From an uncultured Sphaerochaeta sp. (GTDB taxonomy: Bacteria > Spirochaetota > Spirochaetia > Sphaerochaetales > Sphaerochaetaceae), in the NCBI RefSeq assembly GCF_963667405.1, contig NZ_OY763408.1, forward strand, positions 1,263,757 through 1,327,756: a stretch of DNA of 64,000 nucleotides. Direction: 5' to 3'. The translations under genes were made by a program, and so were the position numbers. Below are positions 34,012 to 42,065 of the stretch, piece by piece. Each line of letters begins with the position of its first letter. Position 1 is the first letter of the stretch. A model generated the notes under the pieces. It searched no databases, was not told the DNA's origin, and was given only the letters and a program-made list of their open reading frames with translations.

Positions 34012-34084
34012 TAGCGGCAAAGGGACTCGGACCCCTGACCGAACGGATATGAGCCGTTTGCTCTACCAACTGAGCTATGCCGCC
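34012..34084 (-). tRNA. tRNA-Met (CAT), elongator type
   Basis: The 73-base cloverleaf has an acceptor stem GGCGGCA/TGCCGCT, a D-arm AGCTCAGTTGGTAGAGC and an anticodon arm AACGG-CTCATAT-CCGTT, giving anticodon CAT. The G1-U72 pair and overall body match bacterial elongator tRNA-Met; initiator tRNA would have a C1-A72 mismatch and GGG/CCC pairs. CCA is not encoded. The T-loop reads TCCGAGT, with C at position 55 where U is nearly universal. Confidence 0.93.
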
Positions 34085-34162
34085 ATAACAACTCTTGCAC
34101 TATAGCCAAGCGTTCAACCTTAGTCAAGAGGGTTTTTCTCACTTTTTTCCTACCCAATTGTG

Positions 34163-34171
34163 TGCTATGCT
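34163..34171 (+). promoter_or_regulatory. Extended -10 of zinc-ribbon gene, leaderless geometry
   Basis: TGCTATGCT is an extended -10 ending seven bases before the ATG at 34179. The -35 position has only a T-run. No Shine-Dalgarno is present. Confidence 0.4.
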
Positions 34172-34178
34172 CACCTCT

Positions 34179-34388
34179 ATGGAAAAGAAACAGTATGTGT
34201 GTCCCAAATGCGGTTGCACTCACTATGAGAGCGATCGCTTCCAGGCTACGGGTGGCAATTTTGCCAAGATCTTTGATGTGCAGAACAAGCGATTCGTTAC
34301 CGTTTCCTGCACCCAGTGCGGATACACCGAACTGTACCGGCAATCTGAGCAGATGGGGTGGAATATCTTCGACTTTTTTACCAATTGA
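34179..34388 (+). CDS. Zinc-ribbon nucleic-acid-binding protein (DUF2082-like)
   Basis: The 69-residue protein MEKKQYVCPKCGCTHYES has two CxxC pairs (CPKC at residues 8-11 and CTQC near 47), with GNFAKIFDVQNKRF between them. This is the layout of the DUF2082 zinc-ribbon family. No partner or target is known. An in-frame ATG at 34167 is possible but sits inside the predicted -10. The membrane-protein gene 58 bases downstream has its own promoter. Confidence 0.8.
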   Translation: MEKKQYVCPKCGCTHYESDRFQATGGNFAKIFDVQNKRFVTVSCTQCGYTELYRQSEQMGWNIFDFFTN

Positions 34389-34411
34389 AGAAGCCCGTTT
34401 CACCAAATCTC

Positions 34412-34440
34412 TTGCTTTCATCGCACGGTATGAGTACTCT
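34412..34440 (+). promoter_or_regulatory. Promoter of membrane-protein gene, leaderless geometry
   Basis: TTGCTT (34412-34417), 17 bases, TACTCT (34435-34440), six bases to the ATG at 34447. Confidence 0.45.
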
Positions 34441-34446
34441 AGGTGC

Positions 34447-35223
34447 ATGACTGGATTCTTTCTGAAAAAAGCGTTTTTCGATGGCTGGGACAACCTTATC
34501 TCGATGGTTGTGCATAATCTTGGGTTTCTGCTTGTATTGCTTGCAATCATGGGCAGTATGTCGCTGATGGGCATCAACGGTCCGCTTGGCTTTCTTGCCC
34601 TGCTTGCCAGTGCTGCTCTCTTCTCCTTCATGAGTGCAGGAACTGCTGCATCCGCCTACTCCTATGCAAACTACGAGCATGCCGGGTGGGAAGGGTTTCG
34701 CAGGGGAATCAGGGAGTCATGGAGACATGCCTTGCTGTATTGGCTGCTCCTGATCCTGGACATCAGCCTCATCACCTTTGTCATTCCCTTCTATCTCTCG
34801 TATGGCTCGATCATCGGGACCTTGTTGAGTGTCCTGCTGTTCTGGCTGTTTCTGGGTCTGACGTTTGCCCTCTTCTATTTTTTCCCGCTCTTTACCGTCA
34901 TGAAGGGTGACAGACCGCTGAAAACGTTGAAGAAAAGCTTCCTGTTGGTCTTTGACAACCTGTTCTTCACCTTGTTTCTTGCTGTCTATCAGATGATCAA
35001 CCTGGTTCTTTCCCTTCTGTTGGCAGGACTTGCGCCATCCTTTGCTGGTGTCATGCTGGCAAACAGCGATGCGGTGAAACTTCTGATGCTCAAATACGAC
35101 TACATGGAAGAGCATCCGCAGGTGACGAGAAAGGAAATTCCCTGGGAAGAGTTGCTCTATGAGGAACGGGAGTGTGTAGGACATCGGTCACTGAAGAACA
35201 TGATTTTCCCCTGGAAGGACTGA
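34447..35223 (+). CDS. Multi-pass membrane protein of unknown function
   Basis: The 258-residue protein has about five to six long hydrophobic segments (residues ~22-42, 44-64, 92-112, 118-140, 168-195) and a charged C-terminal tail of ~50 residues. It resembles the DUF624/YesL style of small integral proteins only in general layout, so no family is assigned. Weak AGGTG lies next to the start, but the -10 ends six bases away, so leaderless initiation is favoured. It is followed one base later by the CYTH gene, suggesting co-transcription. Confidence 0.75.
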   Translation: MTGFFLKKAFFDGWDNLISMVVHNLGFLLVLLAIMGSMSLMGINGPLGFLALLASAALFSFMSAGTAASAYSYANYEHAGWEGFRRGIRESWRHALLYWLLLILDISLITFVIPFYLSYGSIIGTLLSVLLFWLFLGLTFALFYFFPLFTVMKGDRPLKTLKKSFLLVFDNLFFTLFLAVYQMINLVLSLLLAGLAPSFAGVMLANSDAVKLLMLKYDYMEEHPQVTRKEIPWEELLYEERECVGHRSLKNMIFPWKD

Positions 35224-35224
35224 T

Positions 35225-35806
35225 ATGGCCATTGAGGTGGAACTGAAGGCTCATGCAACCGATTGGCAACTGCTCAAGGACCGGATCGAAAAGCAAAAAG
35301 ACCTTGCAGGGCCTCTGTGTGAGGTCAAGGATGACATCTACTACTGCAGAACAGGCGAAGATGCGCTCTTTCGCCTGCGCTTGGAACAGTCAGGGCCGTC
35401 TTTTTCTTCCTTGCAGGGGCAGGTGGTGTTCACCCGCAAGTACAAGCAGATGCATCAGGGCATTGAGGTCAATCAGGAGCTGGAATTCTGCTGTGAGGCA
35501 AAAGAGTCGGAAAAAGCACATGCCTTCTTTCTCAGTCTGGGCTTCGAGCAGTACATACGGAAAACAAAGAAAGGCTACTCCTATACTTGGAATGTGGACC
35601 AAAGCCTCCCTCCCTTGCACCTTGAATTGGTGGAAGTGGGTACCTTGGGATGGTTCCTGGAAATGGAGTTTGTCCTTGCAGACGAAGAGAAGGTCCCGCT
35701 AGCCAGGACCTTCCTTCGAACAGTGCTTGCCCAGCTTGGGGTAGCGGAGCAACAGATTGAAAGCAGGTACTACATGCACCTGCTCAAGAATCAGACCACA
35801 GGATAA
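35225..35806 (+). CDS. CYTH-domain protein (class IV adenylate cyclase / triphosphatase fold)
   Basis: The 193-residue protein starts MAIEVELKA, the ExExK signature of CYTH proteins, which bind triphosphates in a tunnel of charged residues. FRLRLEQS, FTRKYK and LELVEVGTLGWFLEMEF are further tunnel strands. Whether it makes cAMP or hydrolyses inorganic or thiamine triphosphate cannot be decided. GGAAGG precedes the start. The 3' end overlaps the convergent heme-degrading-type gene by 16 bases. Confidence 0.88.
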   Translation: MAIEVELKAHATDWQLLKDRIEKQKDLAGPLCEVKDDIYYCRTGEDALFRLRLEQSGPSFSSLQGQVVFTRKYKQMHQGIEVNQELEFCCEAKESEKAHAFFLSLGFEQYIRKTKKGYSYTWNVDQSLPPLHLELVEVGTLGWFLEMEFVLADEEKVPLARTFLRTVLAQLGVAEQQIESRYYMHLLKNQTTG

Positions 35807-36285
35807 CGAGGAACGCTCTCCACCCCAAGATAGCGGCTGATGCAGCTGATCAGGACATCATGATCCTCGACATCGGTAAGACCGCTGACCATGGCAGCCC
35901 CAATACAGCCGACTCCTTCCACGAAAATCGGGAAGCCACCACCGCAAGCGACAAACTTGGATGGATCCAAGCCGCGCTCAGCCAGTGTGGCTCCCCGCTT
36001 CTTCAGAAAGAGGGCATATCTGAGCGTACTCATCTCAAAGTGCTGGACCGTGCGGAACTTGCGGTCGATCCAACCTTCGTTCCCGAAATTCGTACCTTCC
36101 GCAGCATATTGGAAGAGCGTCAGACCGCTGAGAGACCGAATGGCGATGGCAATCTTGAGGTCTTTGTCCATAGCTTCGGAAACAAATACTTTTCCCAGCT
36201 CCCAAGCATCCTCGTGGGTGAAGGTTTCGAACTTCAAGAGCTCTTCCTGGGCACTTACGATTGCATACCGTTCTTCCAATTCCAT
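35791..36285 (-). CDS. Heme-degrading-domain (HbpS/GlcG-like, UPF0303-type) protein
   Basis: The 164-residue protein has the layout of UPF0303/DUF336 proteins: an N-terminal helical part, then IAIAIRSLSGLTLFQYA and CGGGFPIFVEGVGCIGAAMVSGL. GlcG/HbpS relatives bind heme or act in glycolate and propanediol loci, and the physiological role is unclear. GGGGAG precedes ATG 36285. It lies four bases after the Gfo/Idh gene and is probably co-transcribed with it. Confidence 0.8.
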   Translation of the reverse strand: MELEERYAIVSAQEELLKFETFTHEDAWELGKVFVSEAMDKDLKIAIAIRSLSGLTLFQYAAEGTNFGNEGWIDRKFRTVQHFEMSTLRYALFLKKRGATLAERGLDPSKFVACGGGFPIFVEGVGCIGAAMVSGLTDVEDHDVLISCISRYLGVESVPRYPVV

Positions 36286-36288
36286 ACC

Positions 36289-37257
36289 TTACTCCCCTGG
36301 ATAGTGGATACCCCATTGCTCCCTGAGCGTATCCATGACTTCCATTACCTTGATGATCTCACTGTGCGGCATTTGCTTGCACTCGAGCTGTCCGTCCTCT
36401 ATGGCTTTTCTGCAGGCTTCCACCTGATGCTCAAAGCCGGTGATGTACTTGAATGGCTTGTACGTCTCCACCAGATTGTAGTCGCGGTCATAGACATTTA
36501 TGCCCTCACAGTTGTTGATGTTGAGGAATTCTATGAAACCACGGCTTCCGAATATGGCCCCTCTCCGGTCAGAGGTACTGACCATGGAAGAGTGAAGCAC
36601 CGCCATCTTGCCACCCTTGAACGTCAGGGTCATTGAATTTGATTCATCTACCCCGCTGTCCGTCTTGATGCAACTTGACTCGATGCTCTCAATCTCGTTG
36701 CCGAAGACCATCATGGCAAAGTTGATGGGATAGACACCAACATCAAGCAACGCACCTCCTGCAAGTTCAGGATCAGTCAGTCGTTTGACACCCTTGATGG
36801 GATAGCAAAGATTTGCTGTCAGGGAGTGTGGTTCCCCAATGACCCTTCGTTCGAGTATCTGGTCCAGCACCAGGCGCATGGGCAGGTACCGCGTCCAGAT
36901 TGCCTCGGCTACCAACAGCTTTTTCTCTTCTGCATAGGAGAGCACCTTGCGTGCTTGCTGTGCATTCATCGTAAAGCTTTTCTCACAAAGCACATGTTTT
37001 CCGCTTTTCAGTGCAAGCATCATGTGCTCATAGTGCAGTGAATGCGGCGTACAGATATACACGAGGTCAACCTCAGGGTCGTTGAGCATCTCTTCATAGC
37101 TGCCATAGGCCTTGCGGATCTTATACGTTTGGGCGAAATCACGAGCCTTCTGGATGTCGCGTGACGCGACGGCATAGGCTTCCACATGTTCCATCTCAGC
37201 AACAGTTGCTGCCATCTTTCGGGCTATGTTGCCAGCTCCTAGAATTGCCAGTTTCAT
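36289..37257 (-). CDS. Gfo/Idh/MocA-family oxidoreductase
   Basis: The 322-residue protein has an N-terminal NAD(P)-binding motif (LAILGAGNIARKMA, residues 4-17), the family CTPHSLHYEHMM and the CEKSFTMN catalytic-lysine motif, then a C-terminal alpha/beta substrate domain with GGALLDVGVYPINF. Members oxidise sugars, inositols or dihydrodiols. The substrate is unknown. ATG 37257 follows GAGGAGG; GTG 37263 would overlap that site. It has its own promoter and is followed by the heme-degrading-type gene. Confidence 0.92.
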   Translation of the reverse strand: MKLAILGAGNIARKMAATVAEMEHVEAYAVASRDIQKARDFAQTYKIRKAYGSYEEMLNDPEVDLVYICTPHSLHYEHMMLALKSGKHVLCEKSFTMNAQQARKVLSYAEEKKLLVAEAIWTRYLPMRLVLDQILERRVIGEPHSLTANLCYPIKGVKRLTDPELAGGALLDVGVYPINFAMMVFGNEIESIESSCIKTDSGVDESNSMTLTFKGGKMAVLHSSMVSTSDRRGAIFGSRGFIEFLNINNCEGINVYDRDYNLVETYKPFKYITGFEHQVEACRKAIEDGQLECKQMPHSEIIKVMEVMDTLREQWGIHYPGE

Positions 37258-37277
37258 AGGCACCTCCTCTCCTCCAT

Positions 37278-37306
37278 AGTATAGGCTGTGTCCAGAGGAA
37301 ATGCAA
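37278..37306 (-). promoter_or_regulatory. Promoter of Gfo/Idh operon
   Basis: On the minus strand TTGCAT (37301-37306), 17 bases, TATACT (37278-37283). A short leader with a strong ribosome site follows. Confidence 0.65.
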
Positions 37307-37308
37307 AG

Positions 37309-38046
37309 TCAAATCATGCGCAGTTCAAAGGTGAACAAAACAAGGCCTATCAGGGCAAATATGGAAGAGCTGTGCATTCTTGACTCTTTCCTGAAGAGGA
37401 GGGCAACCAAAGACCAGAACGAGAAGACGAACACCCTCAACAGGGATTCCATGCCAATTTGGCTGAGCAGGCTGACGAAAGGCAAGAGGGAAGAGAGCAG
37501 GTAACTGACCCGCTGGCTCAACTGGGTGCGACCCGAGAGGAACAGGAGGCTTGCTGCGACCAGGAGAAGGGAGATGCTTCTCACCCCTATCAGGGATAAG
37601 GGAGCGAAGGAGTAAGCGATGCTGATGTTTACCAGAAAGAGGGACATGAGCTTTGCTATCTCACGAAGATTGAGAAACACCAGATGGGAACGGGTATCGG
37701 GCTCGAAGAAATGAAAGAGGGAGGAGAGACTGAACGTAAGGATGAAGGAAGCGAAGCAGAGCAGCAAAAAGATATTCTCAAAATCCAGGGAGAGTTGCAC
37801 CACCAGCAAGGTGATGGCAAGCAGTGCGGCTACGATATCGAGAATACCGTTGAAAACAGAGAGTGGATGGGCGTGTATGCGCTCTCCCTGCTGCTTGGCA
37901 AACCGCTCGGCGTCGTACGTGAACCGAAAGGAGGTCCCATTCTTCAGATGTGCACGAAAGACGAGATCCTGCACCTGCTGGGCGTGGGAGGATATCTCCT
38001 CCACCTGGTTTTGAAACTCCTTGAATACCGTCTCCAAATCTTTCAT
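37309..38046 (-). CDS. Membrane protein, possibly a divergent HlyIII/PAQR relative
   Basis: The 245-residue protein has a ~60-residue soluble N-terminus and then about seven hydrophobic helices. The opening HPLSVFNGILDIVAALLAI and the SSLFHFFEP element resemble the first helices of hemolysin III proteins, whose zinc site uses SxxxH, an Asp and a C-terminal HxxxH. Here only the first His is plausible, and the others are absent. The relationship is therefore tentative. GGAGC precedes ATG 38046, two bases after the acyltransferase stop region. Confidence 0.6.
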   Translation of the reverse strand: MKDLETVFKEFQNQVEEISSHAQQVQDLVFRAHLKNGTSFRFTYDAERFAKQQGERIHAHPLSVFNGILDIVAALLAITLLVVQLSLDFENIFLLLCFASFILTFSLSSLFHFFEPDTRSHLVFLNLREIAKLMSLFLVNISIAYSFAPLSLIGVRSISLLLVAASLLFLSGRTQLSQRVSYLLSSLLPFVSLLSQIGMESLLRVFVFSFWSLVALLFRKESRMHSSSIFALIGLVLFTFELRMI

Positions 38047-38048
38047 GC

Positions 38049-38720
38049 TCAGCTCCAGAACTTGTCTGTCTTGATCTGCTCGATCAAGGTCTCAATGGTC
38101 GAGCTGAGGCGTTCAGTTATCATCCTGCACGCCTCATCCTTGTCTTCCTTGGCCATCTCAAGGGCTTCGGGAAACTCCATGCTCTTTCCTATGTTTGCGT
38201 AATAGTTTCGGCTCACCACGGTCATGGATCGCCCTGCTGCACGGCTTCTCTTGTTGCGCACCCTTCGCTTGGGGGCAATGAGGCCGATGGGTATGATGGG
38301 ACAGGGATATGCGAGGTACATCAGGGCAATACCCTTTCTGAACGGCTTGAGGGTCTCCTGTACATTGAGTTCGCCCTCCGGGAAAATATAGACGCTTTCT
38401 CCCTTCCTCAGATACTCGACGGCCTTGGGAACCACGTTCTTGCGGTCCTCTTTCTCCAGTGCCTTGATCTGCTCGGTCCAGCCGAGGAACGATCCCACCA
38501 CCGGGATGCCGAATCCTGGTCCGATGACCATATGCAGCGTATCACGGGTAAGGGTGGTGACAAAGTGGGCATCACTGCTGCTGAAATGGTTGGAACAGAA
38601 AATCTTGGGACCCGGAGGAAGCTCTTCTTCCTCCCAGGTCTGGAAGTCATAGGCGAGTGCCAAAAGAATCTTGACCACCTTGCGGTAGATGCGGTGCAGA
38701 ATCCGGCTATGCGTTTTCAT
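38049..38720 (-). CDS. 1-acyl-glycerol-3-phosphate acyltransferase family protein
   Basis: The 223-residue protein carries the acyltransferase block I NHFSSSD (HxxxxD, near residue 44), block III FPEGELN, and a following hydrophobic strand (CPIIPIGLI). These define the PlsC-type lysophospholipid acyltransferases, which act at the inner membrane in phospholipid synthesis. ATG 38720 follows GGAAAG and overlaps the end of the ABC ATPase gene by 14 bases. It may be co-transcribed with the cobalamin transporter by read-through. Confidence 0.88.
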   Translation of the reverse strand: MKTHSRILHRIYRKVVKILLALAYDFQTWEEEELPPGPKIFCSNHFSSSDAHFVTTLTRDTLHMVIGPGFGIPVVGSFLGWTEQIKALEKEDRKNVVPKAVEYLRKGESVYIFPEGELNVQETLKPFRKGIALMYLAYPCPIIPIGLIAPKRRVRNKRSRAAGRSMTVVSRNYYANIGKSMEFPEALEMAKEDKDEACRMITERLSSTIETLIEQIKTDKFWS

Positions 38721-39483
38721 GGTGTTCTTTCCAGGTCGGCATCCACAACGAGCGACCGAGGGTAGGGTCATACACCTGATGTGCCTTGATATGATAGACA
38801 TCCTCAAGCAGATGTGCATTGAACACCTCAAGGGTCGGTCCAAAGGAGACCACTTCCCCTTTCTTGAGCACCAACGCAATCTGGCTGTACACCTGGACCA
38901 ACAGCAAGTCGTGCAGGACACAGACAACCGTATACCCTTGGGAAACCAGGGAAGTCAGCAGCTCCATCATCGCTCTCTGGTGCCGGACATCCAGATGGTT
39001 CACCGGTTCGTCAAACAACAGCAAGGTGCCATTCTGGCACAACGCCCGTGCAAGAAACACCCGTTGCATCTCCCCCCCACTGAGTTCAGTCACCAACTTG
39101 TGCCTGAGGTCCCAGATGTCGCACACACGCATTGCCTTTTCGGCCTGGTTCTGCTCATCCGCTCCCCCGTAGGCAAACCTCCCCATCTGCACCGCTTCTT
39201 CTACACTGAAGGCATAATCAAGTTTCCCGTTCTGTGCAACGAAGCCAAGCTTGCGGGCCAAATCCCGCTGGGAGAGGTGTGCAACGTCGAGGTCTCCCAG
39301 ATATACCGCCCCAGATTCGGGCTTGAGTTGGCGAAAGAGGAATTTCAGCAACGTTGATTTCCCACTTCCGTTCGGCCCGGTGAGGGCAATGAATGAGCCG
39401 GTGGGCAATTGGATAGTGAGTTTGTCGAACACCCTGTTCTGGTCGTAGGCGAAACTTACCTGTTCAAAACGGATATCAGGCAT
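38707..39483 (-). CDS. btuD: Cobalamin-type ABC transporter ATPase
   Basis: The 258-residue ATPase has Walker A GPNGSGKST, Q-loop GFVAQNG, signature LSGGEMQR and Walker B LLLFDEP. It belongs to the FecE/BtuD group that pairs with FecCD-type permeases. Assignment to cobalamin rests on the riboswitch ahead of the operon. The start overlaps the permease gene by eight bases. Confidence 0.92.
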   Translation of the reverse strand: MPDIRFEQVSFAYDQNRVFDKLTIQLPTGSFIALTGPNGSGKSTLLKFLFRQLKPESGAVYLGDLDVAHLSQRDLARKLGFVAQNGKLDYAFSVEEAVQMGRFAYGGADEQNQAEKAMRVCDIWDLRHKLVTELSGGEMQRVFLARALCQNGTLLLFDEPVNHLDVRHQRAMMELLTSLVSQGYTVVCVLHDLLLVQVYSQIALVLKKGEVVSFGPTLEVFNAHLLEDVYHIKAHQVYDPTLGRSLWMPTWKEHHENA

Positions 39484-40456
39484 ACAGGTACCTGCCTTTC
39501 CTGAGAAGGTGAATGAACAGGGGAACCCCGATCAGGCTGGTGATGATTCCTACCGGAAGTTCTCCCGAAGGAAGCAGGATCCTGGAAAGGGTGTCGCTTG
39601 CAAGCAGCAAAAGACCCCCGAAGAGGGCTGAGGGAGCAAGCAATTTTGCATGCTTGGGACCTACGATGAGGCGGCTGACATGGGGTGCCATCAAACCGAT
39701 GAACCCGATGACGCCGAAGTAGGCAACGCAGAGTGCGGTGGCAAAGGAGGAGAGCAACAGAAATGAGGTGCGTACCTTGGATACGGAAAGCCCCCCTGCG
39801 CGTGCAGAGCTCTCATCGAGCAGCAGCATGTCCATGGTCTGGTGGGATACGCGAAGCACAGCGTACATCAAAAGAAATGCAGTGCCGATGATCATCACCT
39901 GATTGTACGTGCTGGAAGAGAAGCTACCGAGCGTCCAGAAGAGAATCCTCTGGTACTGCTCCTTGTGCAGAAACATCAGAAGCGTCATGGCAGAAGAGAG
40001 AATGTAGTTCACACCTACCCCGGTAAGCAAAAGTGTTGTGCTGCTGCCCCGTCTCCGTGAAGATAAGGTTACGATCAGGATGGTGGTGGTCAAAGCTCCT
40101 GCAAGTGCGCTGAGGGGAAAGCCAAAGAGGGGAGCAAGCCCCAGAAAGAGGGCGAGTGCCACTCCAAAGGAGGCTCCGCTGCTGATTCCCAGAATGAAGG
40201 GGTCAGCCATGCTGTTGTGCAAGGATGCCTGAAAGACAGCACCTGCTACTCCGAGCGTTGCACCGCAGAAAAACGAGCCAAGGATGCGTGGAAGTCTCAG
40301 TTGCAGAATGATGTATGCTTGGTTGGCCCGTTTCCCGTTGCCCAGCAATACTTGGAGAGTGTCGGAAAGCGTGATGTGTGAGGGGCCGAGCGTGAGGGAG
40401 AGCACCATCAGGATGAAGCTGGAAATCAGAAGGGTAGGCACCAGCGTGCGCTTCAT
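39476..40456 (-). CDS. btuC: Cobalamin-type ABC transporter permease
   Basis: The 326-residue protein belongs to the FecCD/BtuC permeases, with about ten membrane helices, LRLPRILGSFFCGATLGVAG near residue 53 and VAYFGVIGFIGLMAPHVSR near 245. It transports a corrinoid or, less likely, an iron chelate; the B12 riboswitch upstream argues for corrinoids. Its start overlaps the end of the binding-protein gene by four bases. Confidence 0.93.
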   Translation of the reverse strand: MKRTLVPTLLISSFILMVLSLTLGPSHITLSDTLQVLLGNGKRANQAYIILQLRLPRILGSFFCGATLGVAGAVFQASLHNSMADPFILGISSGASFGVALALFLGLAPLFGFPLSALAGALTTTILIVTLSSRRRGSSTTLLLTGVGVNYILSSAMTLLMFLHKEQYQRILFWTLGSFSSSTYNQVMIIGTAFLLMYAVLRVSHQTMDMLLLDESSARAGGLSVSKVRTSFLLLSSFATALCVAYFGVIGFIGLMAPHVSRLIVGPKHAKLLAPSALFGGLLLLASDTLSRILLPSGELPVGIITSLIGVPLFIHLLRKGRYLYA

Positions 40457-41331
40457 TCTTCGCTCTCCTGATGGATCAAAGCATAGAGTTGCTTGAGAGC
40501 TTCTGCTGTGCGTGGCCCCTGTCGGCTGATGATGTCTGCATCAAAGATGCGGATATCCCCATGCAAATCAGCGTACGGTTTGGTGGATGTGAATTCGGCA
40601 AGCGTCTGCTCCCCACTCTCACCCCATCGCGGGCTGAGCAGTATCACCTCTGGGTCATGATGCATCAGAAGTTCCTTGCTGTAGGTCCAATTGGTGGCAT
40701 CCTTGGCAATATTGGTTCCCCCTGCAAGTTCAATCATCTCCCCGAGGAAGGTATCACCGGTTGCAGTAGCGTCAAACGAGACGAAATCGAGCGCAACATA
40801 CACACTTATTTTCGGTTTGTGCTGCGCTTCGATATAGACGGAGCGAATCTCATTCTGCATGGAGAGAATGAGCAGTTCAGCCTCTTTCTGCTTTTCTACT
40901 GCTTCTGCAATCGCACGGATCAGCTGATAGGTTCCCTGCATATTCTGGTCCGTATGCAAGGAGAGCACCTCGATGCCGGCCTGGGTGATTGAGGCAAGAA
41001 GCTCATCACTGACAAATGCACTGCTGATCACCAGGGTGGGCTCGAGTGAGAGCAGTTTCTCAAGACTGGGATTGTACAGCGTTCCGATTGAGGGAAGGGC
41101 CAGGGCTTGCTCGGGATAGTTGCAGTAATCGCTTCTCCCTACCAGAAGATTCCCGGCACCAAGTGCATACAGGGTTTCGGTCACATTGGGGGAGAGACTG
41201 ACAATTCTCTGTACCGTTGTTTCAGGCTCTAATTGCTTTTCCGAAATCGGAAGAGCTGCCAATTTGGGAAGTGAGACGCTGAAGGTCAACATGAGCAGGA
41301 TCAGAAGTTGTCGAAATGATGTGTTGTGCAT
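40453..41331 (-). CDS. btuF: Cobalamin-type ABC transporter substrate-binding protein
   Basis: The 292-residue protein has a hydrophobic N-terminal signal (LLILLMLTFSVSLPKLAA) and a class III helical-backbone binding fold. IVSLSPNVTETLYALGAGNLLVG and LSLEPTLVIS are typical of BtuF. No lipobox cysteine is seen. ATG 41331 follows AAGGGGC by three bases. The mRNA leader of about 200 bases carries a cobalamin riboswitch, and the ribosome site can pair with GCCC just upstream. Confidence 0.9.
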   Translation of the reverse strand: MHNTSFRQLLILLMLTFSVSLPKLAALPISEKQLEPETTVQRIVSLSPNVTETLYALGAGNLLVGRSDYCNYPEQALALPSIGTLYNPSLEKLLSLEPTLVISSAFVSDELLASITQAGIEVLSLHTDQNMQGTYQLIRAIAEAVEKQKEAELLILSMQNEIRSVYIEAQHKPKISVYVALDFVSFDATATGDTFLGEMIELAGGTNIAKDATNWTYSKELLMHHDPEVILLSPRWGESGEQTLAEFTSTKPYADLHGDIRIFDADIISRQGPRTAEALKQLYALIHQESEE

Positions 41332-41394
41332 AACGCCCCTTGCAGAAACGGGCATGGTATATACCCTGACCTATACTCCGTAGGCCGTCGGAAT

Positions 41395-41535
41395 TTATTC
41401 ATGTCAGGTCTCCTGGCTCAGGTATCACCGGAATATGCGACTTCCCACCCCTAGGCAGTGTCATGATGCATACTCCCAACCTCTACAGTGGCGGGACCGC
41501 AGGGGCTTGAACCCCTTTCCCTTGGCATGAACACC
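41395..41535 (-). ncRNA. Cobalamin (adenosylcobalamin) riboswitch
   Basis: Read on the minus strand the element contains the B12 box GCCACTG (41486-41492) and the downstream conserved AGCCAGGAGACCTG (41405-41418), closed by TTCATG (41526-41531) with CATGAA (41398-41403). It lies 60 bases ahead of btuF and is expected to repress the transporter when cobalamin is abundant. A GCCC/GGGC pairing over the btuF ribosome site suggests translational control. Confidence 0.93.
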
Positions 41536-41537
41536 TT

Positions 41538-41567
41538 ATCGTACGTGCTTGCCCTTGCTTTAGTCAA
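41538..41567 (-). promoter_or_regulatory. Promoter of riboswitch-btuFCD operon
   Basis: TTGACT (41562-41567), 18 bases, TACGAT (41538-41543) on the minus strand, directly ahead of the riboswitch. Confidence 0.65.
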
Positions 41568-41579
41568 GGCCAAATGTGG

Positions 41580-41608
41580 TTGACCTGAAAGGGGCGCTAT
41601 ATTACTAT
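41580..41608 (+). promoter_or_regulatory. Promoter of rnhA, leaderless geometry
   Basis: TTGACC (41580-41585), 17 bases, TACTAT (41603-41608), then seven bases to the ATG at 41616. No Shine-Dalgarno fits between them. Confidence 0.7.
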
Positions 41609-41615
41609 CCGGTCT

Positions 41616-42065
41616 ATGGATTATACACAAATAGAGATCTATACCGATGGGGGTTGCATCGGCAATCCGGGTAAGGGCGGATGGGCATATGTACTGAAGG
41701 CGGATGGAACATTCGAGAAAGAGGCCAGTGGCTCAGATCCTGCCACCACCAACAATCGTATGGAGCTGACTGCCGTCATAGAGGCGTTGAAAGCTTGCCA
41801 AACTCTTGGTGCCAAACGGATTGTCATCAACACCGACAGCCAATACGTGAAAAACGGCATCACCGCATGGATCAAGAAATGGAAAGTCAATGGTTGGCGG
41901 ACAGCCGCAAAGGACCCGGTCAAGAACAAGGAGTACTGGATTGAACTGGATCGTCTGAATGCCCTGCTTCCGGTAAGCTGGAACTGGGTGAAAGGCCATG
42001 CAGGCATTGAAGGCAATGAGCGATGCGACCAGTTGGTACGCCAGGCAATGGACAGCATCACATGA
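41616..42065 (+). CDS. rnhA: Ribonuclease HI
   Basis: The 149-residue enzyme cuts the RNA strand of RNA-DNA hybrids. The four catalytic acids are in IYTDGGC, RMELTAVIEAL, INTDSQYV and GNERCDQL. The basic handle (AWIKKWKVNGWR) is present, as in the E. coli type. The N-terminus fits the family exactly, so ATG 41616 is firm although no ribosome site precedes it. The chromate transporter gene overlaps its stop by four bases. Confidence 0.97.
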   Translation: MDYTQIEIYTDGGCIGNPGKGGWAYVLKADGTFEKEASGSDPATTNNRMELTAVIEALKACQTLGAKRIVINTDSQYVKNGITAWIKKWKVNGWRTAAKDPVKNKEYWIELDRLNALLPVSWNWVKGHAGIEGNERCDQLVRQAMDSIT

